DNA of 64,000 bases from CAYTGM01 sp964437365 (GTDB taxonomy: Bacteria > Sumerlaeota > Sumerlaeia > SLMS01), in contig CAYTGM010000001.1 in assembly GCA_964437365.1 (NCBI GenBank), positions 1 to 64,000 on the forward strand, in the 5' to 3' direction. Position numbers and translations under genes: made by a program. Numbering within the stretch: position 1 is the stretch's first letter; every line of letters starts with the position of its first letter. The notes below the pieces were generated by a model. That model saw only the letters and a program-made list of their open reading frames with translations, did no database searches and had not been told where the DNA came from. Of this stretch, positions 33,966-42,749 are shown piece by piece.

Positions 33966-34637
33966 ATGAAAGCGTTTGTAGTAGAAGATGAAGAAAAAAT
34001 CTCGAAGGTCGTCGAGGAATCCCTCGTCGCAGCCGGTATTTCTGTAGAAACCTGCGATGATGGTAATCTCGCCAGCGAAAGATTGTCGTTCTCTACTTTT
34101 GATGTTATTCTTCTTGATTGGATGTTACCCGGGAAAAGTGGAGTAGAGCTGCTCCGCGAGATACGCGAGGCAGAGATTCACACCCCTGTATTGATGCTTA
34201 CCGCGCGAGCTTCCATCGAAGATAAAGTTAAAGGGCTCGATACGGGCGCTGATGATTATCTGGCTAAGCCGTTCTATGTGGAAGAGCTTGTCGCGAGAGT
34301 GAAGGCCTTGCTCAGACGCACCGCAGGACTTCCGGAAACAGAAAGAAAAGTGCATGAAGTTGAAATTGATCTGATTAAGCACGAAGTGAAAGTTAAGGGT
34401 ATCGATCTTCGTTTAACAACAAGGGAGTTCAATCTCCTGGAATTCATGACCCGCAATCCTGGAACGATCCACACCCGAGTTCAATTGCTCGAGCACGTGT
34501 GGGGACTTCACTTTGACCCAAAGACAAATCTTGTTGATGTCTATATTAAGAGAATTAGAGAGAAGCTTGAAGAAGCCGATGTGAAGGAACTGATCGAAAC
34601 CATTCGTGGTGTCGGCTATCGAGTCAGGAAAGATTAA
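33966..34637 (+). CDS. OmpR/PhoB-family response regulator
   Basis: 223 residues. Receiver domain with acidic pocket VEDEEK and phosphoacceptor Asp51 in DVILLDWMLPG, conserved LTARAS and the KPF lysine; C-terminal winged-helix DNA-binding domain (LTTREFNLLEFM ... VDVYIKRIREKL, ending TIRGVGYRVRKD). The start is set at MKAFVVEDEE; a GTG 45 bases upstream is possible but would add a non-family tail. The stop overlaps the start of the next gene, a histidine kinase, by one base (TAATG), so the two form a cognate pair. Confidence 0.93.
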   Translation: MKAFVVEDEEKISKVVEESLVAAGISVETCDDGNLASERLSFSTFDVILLDWMLPGKSGVELLREIREAEIHTPVLMLTARASIEDKVKGLDTGADDYLAKPFYVEELVARVKALLRRTAGLPETERKVHEVEIDLIKHEVKVKGIDLRLTTREFNLLEFMTRNPGTIHTRVQLLEHVWGLHFDPKTNLVDVYIKRIREKLEEADVKELIETIRGVGYRVRKD

Positions 34638-36205
34638 TGAAGCAGTCTCCAGGAAGAAAAGAGAAAAAGAGAAGGCTTTCCTGGCCCTGGCCGTGGCAAC
34701 AGACTCAGTTCTATGAACTGCTTCTATTGCTCTTCTTTATTCTTCTCGGTACATTCTTTGTCAACAAATACACTTACCACAATGTAATCAATAGCGCCTT
34801 AAACGCAGAATCAGATCAATTTGCTCAAGACGTTGCGAAAGCTCTACTCAACTCCTACAGCGGAGATGAATTCTCAAGGCAATTACGGAGTCTTGCAGAG
34901 GGCAGGTCGTTTGGATATATCGCTACGATCAGCAGTCCTGATCAAATGATTCTCACTTCAGAATCGCAGCAGGGAGTTCGTGAATCTCCGTCGGGCATCT
35001 CAGATGAAGATTTAGATCAGCTGGAGGAAGATCTCTCTTCAATATTTTCGAGCGACACCGTCTATGACGAAGGTTTCGAGCCCTCAGAAAATACTGACTC
35101 CTGGCTTCTGGCTTTGCAGAACAGTTTCCGAGACTCTGTCGGGTTCGTTCAGAGTCGGCAATGGGAGAATCATCCAAGTATATACTCTCCGAAAGCAACT
35201 CTCCGTTATACCGAAGGTCTACTCCAATTTGATGTTTTCGTTCCCATGTCGAACCAGCTTCTTTCCTCAGCAGGTTCTAAAGCCTATGAAGCTTCGATCA
35301 TGTTCCTTATCGTTACGTCAATTCTAGCAGGTTTCATTTTGACGGAACTGAATCGAAAGAGGGCTCAGCGCATTATGAGGATGCTCCCCGTGTCGCAGTC
35401 AGCTTACCTTGAGCGAACTGGGAACAAGAAACTCTACGATCCATACGACCTCGTTGAGGCCCAGCTTGCGAACTTCCTGGAAGAACATCAGCATCGTCTT
35501 AATGAGATGAAATCTCTCTCCGGAAGCGTCGCGCATGAACTGCGGACTCCTCTCTCGATTCTCCAGGCAAGGCTGGATCAGGTCATCAGAGAACAGGAAA
35601 CCGGCTCCGATACGCAGCAGGTGCTCAGCGGACTCATGGAGGAAGTCAACCGTATCAAAAATACGACCGAGAAGCTCTTGCTCCTTGCCCGGTTTGATGA
35701 GGCCAATCTTGATCTATACCTCCACGAAATCAACCTCAAGGAAACCGTTGAGTCGATCGCCGAGGACCTTCAGATTATTCGTCCTGAAATGAAAATTCGC
35801 GTTGATGTTGAGACAGATGTTGTTGTGACAGCTGACAAGTCGCTCCTGATGCAGGTCTTGTTGAACCTTGCCTCCAACGCGATGCGTTATAATAAGCCTG
35901 ATGGTTATATACGGTTTAAGCTTCGCGAGAAGGACGGCATGGGTGTGCTTCGTGTCGTCAACTCTGGTCCCCAGATTGATCCTGAAGATTCAGAACGGAT
36001 TTTTGACCGATTTTATAAGGTCCAAAAGCCAGGAAAGGAGAGGTCAGAAGGGTCGGGACTTGGGCTGAGCCTCGCCCGCGAGATTGCCAGAGCTCATGGC
36101 GGAGAGCTTGATCTTGAAGCCTCTCTCAAGAACATGAATGTGTTCAGGTTGAGGCTGCCGCTAAGTTCTAAGGTTAAAGATTTCCGAAAGAGCTCAAAAG
36201 TCTGA
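34637..36205 (+). CDS. Membrane sensor histidine kinase, partner of the OmpR-type regulator
   Basis: 522 residues: a basic N-terminus, transmembrane helix 1 (~28-45), a periplasmic sensor of about 170 residues, helix 2 (~216-234), a linker, HisKA with phosphoacceptor His300 in GSVAHELRTPLSIL, and HATPase_c with NLASNAMRYN (N-box), FDRFYK (F-box) and GSGLGLSLAREIARAHGG (G2). The G1 box is weak (NSGPQIDPED). The periplasmic domain has no Cys and many acidic residues (DEDLDQLEEDLSS), which could bind cations; that is speculation. Co-transcribed with the regulator. Confidence 0.92.
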   Translation: MKQSPGRKEKKRRLSWPWPWQQTQFYELLLLLFFILLGTFFVNKYTYHNVINSALNAESDQFAQDVAKALLNSYSGDEFSRQLRSLAEGRSFGYIATISSPDQMILTSESQQGVRESPSGISDEDLDQLEEDLSSIFSSDTVYDEGFEPSENTDSWLLALQNSFRDSVGFVQSRQWENHPSIYSPKATLRYTEGLLQFDVFVPMSNQLLSSAGSKAYEASIMFLIVTSILAGFILTELNRKRAQRIMRMLPVSQSAYLERTGNKKLYDPYDLVEAQLANFLEEHQHRLNEMKSLSGSVAHELRTPLSILQARLDQVIREQETGSDTQQVLSGLMEEVNRIKNTTEKLLLLARFDEANLDLYLHEINLKETVESIAEDLQIIRPEMKIRVDVETDVVVTADKSLLMQVLLNLASNAMRYNKPDGYIRFKLREKDGMGVLRVVNSGPQIDPEDSERIFDRFYKVQKPGKERSEGSGLGLSLAREIARAHGGELDLEASLKNMNVFRLRLPLSSKVKDFRKSSKV

Positions 36206-36236
36206 TATCCTCTTGTTTCGCAGTGCTCCATTTTTT

Positions 36237-36260
36237 CCGTGCAATTCGCACGGCTTTGTG
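36237..36260 (+). terminator. Possible terminator after the two-component genes
   Basis: CCGTGC (36237-36242) pairs perfectly with GCACGG (36248-36253) around a five-base loop, followed by CTTTGTGTT. A T6 run precedes the stem on the other side. Short stem, so weak. Confidence 0.4.
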
Positions 36261-36292
36261 TTGCTATGTAACCAGAAATGGAGGCCCCTCAG

Positions 36293-37684
36293 ATGACACT
36301 GAAAACGACCGCTCAACCTCTATTAAAAGGCGTTGTATCATCTCCTTTCGCCTTCGTTGGTCTTGTACCGCATCCTCCGATTATCGTTCCTGAGATCGCT
36401 GGTGAGCGCTCGGTTGCTGTCGAAAAAACGATCAATGCCATGAAAGATCTCTCGGGTCGACTCGTCCAATGCCAGATAGACACCTGTATCGTCATCAGCC
36501 CTCATGCACCACGGCTGTCTCGATCCTTTGGAATCTTTCAGAATGAAAGACTGAAGGGCGACTTCTCAGCGTTTGGACGACCAGAAATAAACCTGGGTTT
36601 TGAGAATGATATGGATCTCACCGAGAGAATCCTTGAGAAGGCAGAACAAGGGGAAGTTTCCGTCAATCAACTTCCTAACAGCGAACTGGACCATGGCACT
36701 CTGGTTCCTGCGTGGTTTCTAGAAGACGCCGGATACCGGGGAAAGCTTTGTGTACTCTCTCTTTCAAACTTCTCTGATAAAGAGCATATACAGCTCGGCG
36801 CTCTTCTCCGTTCCGTAGCAGAGCAATCTGGTAAACGTATAGCTCTGATTGCCAGCGGAGATATGAGCCACCGATTGAAGGAAAATGCACCCGCAGGGTT
36901 TCATCCCGACGGTAAAATCTTTGATCACAAGTTTGTCGAGTCCTTAAAAGAAGGTGATCATCATGCCCTTCTGTCTATCGAATCTAATCTTGTGAAGAAC
37001 GCAGGACAGGATGTATCAGAGACGACGACGATCGCGCTTTCTGCACTCGAGTGGAACCTCTCCCGACGTGATATACTCTCTTATGAAGGACCTTTCGGCG
37101 TGGGGTATACAACGGCCGTGCTCTGGGAAGCTGAAGACAGTCCTGCGGTGATAGAAGGCAGGGTGTTACCCGAACTTGCAAGAAACGCCCTGGAAGCGTA
37201 CGTTAAGGATTCAAACATGGTTTCCTATCCTGGTAGCCCGGATGGTTATCTGGCCAGGAAACACGGTGCTTTTGTAACTGTCTGGAAGAAGAATGGAGAG
37301 CTGAGAGGATGTATTGGGATTATGGAACCCACGAAACCCAACCTTCCAGAGCAGATTATCGATCGCGCCATTGCTACAGCTCGCTATAGTGCCTTTGGTC
37401 GGATTACGGAAAAGGACGATCTTTCGGAATTCGTCTACGAAGTCAGCGTGCTCTACAGTGCAGAGCCAGTCGCTGATCCTGAGGAAGAGCTTCGCCCGGA
37501 CCGTTTCGGAGCTCTGATGATTGCAGACAGTGGAAAGCGTGCTGTACTTCTTCCGGGTATTGAGTCTATACGGACACCTTCTGATCAGGTTTCCAGTCTT
37601 TACAGGAAAGGTTCTATCGACCCTGAGGAGCCCGTTCAACTCTTTCGGTTTGCAGCCGATCAGTTTCATGAAGCAGCAAAGTGA
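36293..37684 (+). CDS. Memo-AMMECR1 fusion protein (AmmeMemoRadiSam proteins A and B in one chain)
   Basis: 463 residues. The N-terminal ~280 residues are of the Memo/LigB (class III extradiol dioxygenase-like) type, with GLVPHPPIIVPE, VISPHAPR, DHGTLVPAWFLE and IASGDMSHR supplying the conserved His and Asp residues. The C-terminal ~180 residues are an AMMECR1 domain, with its hallmark LRGCIG at 337-342. The two domains are usually separate or fused in this way, and the radical SAM partner follows 15 bases later. Cellular function is unknown. The ATG at 36293 is chosen because GGAGG lies 8 bases before it; the ATG at 36278 overlaps that ribosome site. Confidence 0.9.
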   Translation: MTLKTTAQPLLKGVVSSPFAFVGLVPHPPIIVPEIAGERSVAVEKTINAMKDLSGRLVQCQIDTCIVISPHAPRLSRSFGIFQNERLKGDFSAFGRPEINLGFENDMDLTERILEKAEQGEVSVNQLPNSELDHGTLVPAWFLEDAGYRGKLCVLSLSNFSDKEHIQLGALLRSVAEQSGKRIALIASGDMSHRLKENAPAGFHPDGKIFDHKFVESLKEGDHHALLSIESNLVKNAGQDVSETTTIALSALEWNLSRRDILSYEGPFGVGYTTAVLWEAEDSPAVIEGRVLPELARNALEAYVKDSNMVSYPGSPDGYLARKHGAFVTVWKKNGELRGCIGIMEPTKPNLPEQIIDRAIATARYSAFGRITEKDDLSEFVYEVSVLYSAEPVADPEEELRPDRFGALMIADSGKRAVLLPGIESIRTPSDQVSSLYRKGSIDPEEPVQLFRFAADQFHEAAK

Positions 37685-37699
37685 TGATGGAGGTCTGCT

Positions 37700-38767
37700 A
37701 TGGGAAAAACGGAAACCAAATGGTGGAGACGTCTGGATGATGGCCGAATCCTCTGTTATCTCTGTCCACGGGAATGCAAAATCGGAGAAGGAAAGCGGGG
37801 GTTCTGTTTCGTTCGCGCCAATGTAAAAGATCAACTTGTATTGACAACATACGGACGCAGTAGCGGATTCTGTATAGACCCCATTGAGAAAAAACCTCTT
37901 AATCACTTTCTACCAGGTACTAGTGTCTTGTCTTTTGGCACAGCGGGCTGTAATCTTGGGTGTCGGTTCTGTCAGAATCATGATATCAGTAAGTCAAGAG
38001 AGATGGATCGGTTGATGGATGAGGCATCTCCCGAATTGATTGCACGCAAAGCTAAAGAACTCGGCTGCCGGTCCGTTGCATTTACCTATAATGATCCGGT
38101 CATCTTTGCTGAGTATGCCATTGATATAGCACGGGAGTGCCGAAAAAAAGATATCAAGACCGTGGCTGTAACTGCTGGTTATATATCTTCTGAGGCGCGA
38201 TGCGAATTTTTCGAGAACATGGATGCCGTCAATGTTGACCTAAAAGCATTCAGTCAGGATTTCTACAACAAGGTCTGTTTTGCTGAACTCGAATCCGTTC
38301 TTGAGACCTTAAAGTTTCTGAAATCATCAAAGGTCTGGTTTGAAGTGACGACCTTAATCATTCCGGGGTTGAATGATTCAGATGAAGAAATCAGGAAAAT
38401 GTCCTGCTGGATTCTTAAGCATCTTGGTCCGTATATTCCTCAGCACTTCACCGCCTTTCACCCCGATTTCAAGATGAGAGACATTGAGCGAACTCCTCAT
38501 GCAACCCTGTTGCGAGCGAGAGAAATTGCTCTTCAGACCGGACTGAAATATGTCTACGTCGGCAACGTCCATGATGGAGAGGCCTCTTCAACATATTGTC
38601 CCGGATGCGGTTCACTGTTAATTGAACGAGACTGGTATGAGCTTGGAGAGTGGAATCTAAAGAACGGAAGGTGCTCAAATTGCAGCGAAAAGATTCATGG
38701 CCTTTTCGAAGAACGTCACGGAACGTGGGGAGCCAGAAGGCAATCTGTTAGACTGGGACGACCATAA
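37700..38767 (+). CDS. amrS: AmmeMemoRadiSam system radical SAM enzyme
   Basis: 355 residues. The radical SAM cluster motif is CNLGCRFC (Cys84, Cys88, Cys91) in an AmrS/PflA-like domain. An N-terminal cysteine group (Cys19, Cys22, Cys26, Cys36) and a C-terminal zinc-ribbon-like pair (CPGCG and CSNC) flank it. The family resembles pyruvate-formate-lyase activases, but no glycyl-radical enzyme gene is near. It is coupled to the Memo-AMMECR1 gene (15-base gap, GGAGGT five bases before the ATG), a combination conserved across bacteria and archaea but with no established reaction. Confidence 0.92.
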   Translation: MGKTETKWWRRLDDGRILCYLCPRECKIGEGKRGFCFVRANVKDQLVLTTYGRSSGFCIDPIEKKPLNHFLPGTSVLSFGTAGCNLGCRFCQNHDISKSREMDRLMDEASPELIARKAKELGCRSVAFTYNDPVIFAEYAIDIARECRKKDIKTVAVTAGYISSEARCEFFENMDAVNVDLKAFSQDFYNKVCFAELESVLETLKFLKSSKVWFEVTTLIIPGLNDSDEEIRKMSCWILKHLGPYIPQHFTAFHPDFKMRDIERTPHATLLRAREIALQTGLKYVYVGNVHDGEASSTYCPGCGSLLIERDWYELGEWNLKNGRCSNCSEKIHGLFEERHGTWGARRQSVRLGRP

Positions 38768-38863
38768 TTCTTGCCACACAATAGCGACTTTCCCCTTGGA
38801 CCTCTGCTCCTTCTCGCGTCTACTGACTGGGGAATATGGGCAAGATAGACGAGAGGGATTGTT

Positions 38864-40648
38864 TTGAGGATACAACTATCAAAGTTCTTCTACTTGATGG
38901 TGGCTGCTGCTCCCTGGTCGATCATCACCCTGCAACACTCTTTACGTTTTCGAGATGATCGTCCCGAGCTCATCTGGCCTCTCTTCTCGATCTTTGCTCT
39001 GCTGAATATAATCTTTCTTTTTGCCTACCTGTTGCTTGAAAAACCGGAAGCACAGGACCCTGATTCAGAGGTAGAGGACAAAAGTAATAAGTGGCTCTAC
39101 ACGGGAGGACTTGTTCTTCTCGTCTTACTCTTTATCCCATACTTTGTCTATCAGGTAAGAGGTCTTCAGCGTCTGGTCTGGTTCGATCCCATCTTCCCGA
39201 TGCATGGAGACATGCTTCTTCTTGTAGAGAGTGGGCTCAGGGCGTTTTGGGATAAAGGGGAGTTTCCGCACCAGTATTATCAGGTTGGGCACTGGATCTC
39301 CTGGCTCACCTATCCAGAGGGATTCTGGCTTCCTTTTTCCGTTCCCTACCTACTGGGTGTCGATATACGCATTTGGCAATACTTTGGTCTTGCGGGATCA
39401 ATCCTTCTTCTCCTGCTGAACGGAGCTTGGGTTTATCTCAACAGTCGGAAATCCTGGAATCTTCTTCTGCTGATTGTCCCAGTCATGATTCCATTTTTTA
39501 TTTTTCACAGCTGGGCGTTTCAGGAATATTTCTCGGCCATGCACGTCGCAGGATTCTGGTTCTTTCTCGTAGCCTGGGGCTTCGCCCATCTTCATGGATT
39601 TCGGAAGACGGGAGCGCTCTTTTTCGGTCTTGCTCTGATTTCGCGACCCTTTATGATTTTTGTCGGACCTGTCTATACTATTTATCTTTTCATGCAACAT
39701 TCGAGACCGATAAAGGAACGGATTCTTGAGTTCACGATCCTATCTCTTCCTTTCATCCTACTGATGCTTCCTTTTATTCTTATAGACTTTGATGCCTCCC
39801 TGCCGGGAATGGTCAGGGCCTATGGCGAGCTTGTCGATCTTCTGATCATCGGTGATCCAAAGCTTCGGTACGGTTTCGGCTTTTCTCAAGTTCTCCATAC
39901 AATGGGTATAGAAAGCTGGAGCATGAAAATCGCCCTGCTCTTGCAACTTGCTCTGTATGGGCTTGCATGGGTGAAGCTCAGGACAGATCGACAGCTTCTT
40001 CTCTATAGCGCTGCCTCCATGTTTCTGTTTCTTCACTTTTCCACGATCCCCTATTTCTATACATTTGTATCCCCGCTATTCCTGCTTGCTCTTATTCCAC
40101 CTGTCACTGGTGAAGGGCAGGTCTATGCCCGGTATCGAAGACCTTTCTTTGTTTGCTCCATGGGTCTCTGTCTTGCCATGTATATCTTCCTCTTGAGCTG
40201 GACGGCTTTCCGGATTCCGAGGCATCTCCATTACCACGCTCGAGGATGGACTCAGGAGATTTTTCAGTCACGAAACTCACTATACAATTTTGAATTGATC
40301 GGTTGGGATATCAATGATGGAACTTATGTAAGCAATATGATTGGAAAGCATCACTATGTTGCTCTTCCTGTAGACGACCGCAGTTGGAATCTCTTGAAGA
40401 TCGAGCTCAGCACCCTCGAACAGGCAGCCCCAATTACCTTCGAACTGGCAGTTAACAATGAGGCCTTGGGCCTCTTGAAGTTCGATCCGCAACAGGAGAG
40501 CCAGGTGCGCTTTGTGAAAATACCCACTGGATTGCTCTACTACGGGATCAACCGTGTCAGGCTATCCAGGAAAAGTGATTCAGAAACTTTGATAGGCCTG
40601 AAGCAAATCAAGTTTGAGAAAGCAGAGCCCGGAAAGATTCCGCTCTAG
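38864..40648 (+). CDS. Polytopic membrane protein, possibly a GT-C-type glycosyltransferase
   Basis: 594 residues with ~12 hydrophobic helices up to residue ~450, then a ~140-residue soluble, probably beta-sandwich domain. An acidic loop after helix 3 region (FDPIFPMHGDMLLL) could be the catalytic Asp-containing first loop of a GT-C enzyme, but I see no decisive family motif. The C-terminal segment (LIGWDINDGTYVSNM) would face the periplasm. TTG start, with GAGAGGGA six bases upstream. It stands alone. Treat as an uncharacterised envelope protein; the glycosyltransferase reading is a guess from topology. Confidence 0.7.
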   Translation: MRIQLSKFFYLMVAAAPWSIITLQHSLRFRDDRPELIWPLFSIFALLNIIFLFAYLLLEKPEAQDPDSEVEDKSNKWLYTGGLVLLVLLFIPYFVYQVRGLQRLVWFDPIFPMHGDMLLLVESGLRAFWDKGEFPHQYYQVGHWISWLTYPEGFWLPFSVPYLLGVDIRIWQYFGLAGSILLLLLNGAWVYLNSRKSWNLLLLIVPVMIPFFIFHSWAFQEYFSAMHVAGFWFFLVAWGFAHLHGFRKTGALFFGLALISRPFMIFVGPVYTIYLFMQHSRPIKERILEFTILSLPFILLMLPFILIDFDASLPGMVRAYGELVDLLIIGDPKLRYGFGFSQVLHTMGIESWSMKIALLLQLALYGLAWVKLRTDRQLLLYSAASMFLFLHFSTIPYFYTFVSPLFLLALIPPVTGEGQVYARYRRPFFVCSMGLCLAMYIFLLSWTAFRIPRHLHYHARGWTQEIFQSRNSLYNFELIGWDINDGTYVSNMIGKHHYVALPVDDRSWNLLKIELSTLEQAAPITFELAVNNEALGLLKFDPQQESQVRFVKIPTGLLYYGINRVRLSRKSDSETLIGLKQIKFEKAEPGKIPL

Positions 40649-40810
40649 AGTAAGCTTCGGAAGTAATGGTTAGATAGATGGTGAGTGAGAGGAGTAGATC
40701 TGTCTGCCTGGGAACGCCTTCGTAGTGGTGCTATTTCGAGGCTTTCAGGCGCTCAGAGCTACTGCTTGCAGCCAGCATTCAGTGAACAGGACTTCCGAAG
40801 GTCACTCGAG

Positions 40811-41824
40811 TCAGCGGGTCCAGTATTTCCCATGCTGCCAGAAACCTGGCTTTGAACGATCGCCGGTCGCTCGATATTCAACACCACTCTTTCCATCGTT
40901 TGAGCGTGCATACCAGTTTCCATTGAATTCAAACCCACTGCCTGACTGTCGGCCTCTACCTTGGAGTATATATGTCTCTCCTTGTATGTTGATGATCGCA
41001 GGAGGGCGTTGAGAGGGATCCGGTTTCTCAATCCCTGGTTGAGGCCTGTCAGGTCTGTCCGGCCGCTGAGGACGTTCGTAGGTTGGACGATCGTTGCTCG
41101 GACGCTGATACTCAGGCGGACGTGAATACGAACTCCCCGCAGGAACCCAATACTTACTATCCTGCCAGAAGCCTGTCTGGTTTCTGTCCTTTGTCTCAAC
41201 AAAGGTTACTCCTCGTTGATACCTGTAAGACCTTTCGTACCAGATTCCCTGATAATAGAAACCACTCTCAGATGTTTGTCGTGAGTCTCTTCTTATATAC
41301 GTGTCACCTTGAATATTAATAACCTGCGGCAACCGATTGTTTGTGTAGTCAGGACGATCATAATCGGGTCGATTGTAGTCGGGGTGACCATAATCAGGAC
41401 GGTAGTATCCCGGTGGCGTTGGGCGGTAATCTGGTCGAGAATAGTGCGCAGGAATCCAGAACTTGCTGTGTTGCCAGAATCCGTCTCCACCCGCCTTGCT
41501 GCTCACTACGAAGTGTTCACCGGGATGATAGCGATACGAGCGCTCATACCATACCTCGCGGTAGAAGAAGCCGCTGTCTGAAGTCCGGCGGGAACCTCGT
41601 TTAATATATGTCTCACCTTGAATATTAATAACAGGAGGGAGGTAATAGTTGTCATAGTGGTGTGCTGACGGACGATAATACTGACCTTGATCCTGGGGAC
41701 CATAGTAGCTGCTGTGACCATAGTCCTGCTGGTGGTAATCGCCCTGGTAGGAATAGGGCTCAACGGCGCAGCTTGTTATGGGAACAAGGAGCAGGAGAGC
41801 TGTAAGAAAGCTTAAATATCTCAT
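40811..41824 (-). CDS. Lipoprotein with three copies of a novel ~63-residue module
   Basis: 337 residues. Lipoprotein signal with lipobox ITSC (Cys19). After a Tyr/Gln/His-rich linker come three modules at about 63-125, 165-228 and 274-337. Each begins P-x-V/I-I-N-I-Q-G-x-T-Y, continues with SGF then WYxRS, and ends GFWQ-x-x-K-Y/F-W. Linkers are low-complexity: RPDY-type repeats between modules 1 and 2, Arg/Pro/Asp-rich between 2 and 3. No family is recognised. The high Trp/Tyr content suggests a compact beta domain binding a surface polymer (inference). The ATG has AAGGG 8 bases upstream. A two-module paralogue lies 98 bases upstream on the same strand. Confidence 0.85.
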   Translation of the reverse strand: MRYLSFLTALLLLVPITSCAVEPYSYQGDYHQQDYGHSSYYGPQDQGQYYRPSAHHYDNYYLPPVINIQGETYIKRGSRRTSDSGFFYREVWYERSYRYHPGEHFVVSSKAGGDGFWQHSKFWIPAHYSRPDYRPTPPGYYRPDYGHPDYNRPDYDRPDYTNNRLPQVINIQGDTYIRRDSRQTSESGFYYQGIWYERSYRYQRGVTFVETKDRNQTGFWQDSKYWVPAGSSYSRPPEYQRPSNDRPTYERPQRPDRPDRPQPGIEKPDPSQRPPAIINIQGETYILQGRGRQSGSGFEFNGNWYARSNDGKSGVEYRATGDRSKPGFWQHGKYWTR

Positions 41825-41922
41825 GATCTTACCCTTAATAAAGGTCAATCTCTTGCGTGAAGGTTCAGTTCACCTGTTATTTGACTCTCATCAGCATATT
41901 GGAAGTTTGGTTCTCCACAGAT

Positions 41923-42570
41923 CTAATCACGCGTCCAGTACTTGCTGTTTTGCCAGAACCCACGCTTAGAGGTATCGCCTGTAGCCCGGAACTCTACTCC
42001 ATTCTTCGAATCATTAGATCGAGCGTACCAGTGCCCGTCGAACTCGAATCCGCTACCAGACTGTTTTCCTTTTCCTTTCAATTCATAGGTCTGCCCCTCA
42101 ATATTAATGATCCCAGGAAGATTTTGTGATGGATCAGGCTTCTCCGCAACATCGCCACTGGAAGACCCACTGTTTGCATCTTTCGGAGAAACCCAGTACT
42201 TACTGCTTTGCCAGAATCCCTTCTTGCCAGTGTCGCTGCTTTCAACAAATTCCACACCTTTGGAGTAACTGTTGGATCTTTCATACCAGGTGCCTTCATA
42301 CATAAAGCCACTACCTGAGGACCTTTCAGTGCCTTTACGGAGATAGCTGTCACCCTGGATATTGATCACTGCAGGTAAGCTATAGTTTGTATAGCTCGAT
42401 TTCTTGCTCTCTTGTTTCCGATTGTTATCGTTATTTTCGTAGCTGTTTCGATTATCATCATAACGATTCCGGTTATAATCATTGTCCGAGTCTCCCTCTG
42501 GTTGTACGACAATACAGCCAGTTGAGAGAATGAACACAGAAAGAGAAAGTAGAAGTTTCATGAAAGTCAT
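41923..42570 (-). CDS. Lipoprotein with two copies of the same novel module
   Basis: 215 residues. Lipobox STGC (Cys19), then an Asn/Asp/Arg-rich linker (YNRNRYDDNRNSYENNDNN), and two modules at about 65-127 and 151-213. The last module is much closer to the last module of the neighbouring paralogue (both have KPDPSQ in the linker, then SGSGFEF, WYARSND, RATGD and KYWTR) than to its own first module. So the modules duplicated first and the whole gene later. The start could also be the ATG at 42561, which removes three residues. First gene of the pair; function unknown. Confidence 0.83.
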   Translation of the reverse strand: MTFMKLLLSLSVFILSTGCIVVQPEGDSDNDYNRNRYDDNRNSYENNDNNRKQESKKSSYTNYSLPAVINIQGDSYLRKGTERSSGSGFMYEGTWYERSNSYSKGVEFVESSDTGKKGFWQSSKYWVSPKDANSGSSSGDVAEKPDPSQNLPGIINIEGQTYELKGKGKQSGSGFEFDGHWYARSNDSKNGVEFRATGDTSKRGFWQNSKYWTRD

Positions 42571-42749
42571 GAGCAAGAACCCTAAAGGTAGGATAGGTAC
42601 CGATTGAAGCGTATTGTCCTCTCGTTTTGCCTCATCTCTCAACAAGAAAGTTGCGCTCATCAACTCAATCAGATTAATAACCTCCTATGATTGAGAAAAG
42701 CTGACAAGTTGAAGCAAATTCTAATCATTGATATTAACAGGTGTTTTCT

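Noticed and set aside
37211..37906. 231-codon minus-strand frame over the junction of the two AmmeMemoRadiSam genes
   Set aside because: Antisense to two well-identified conserved genes.
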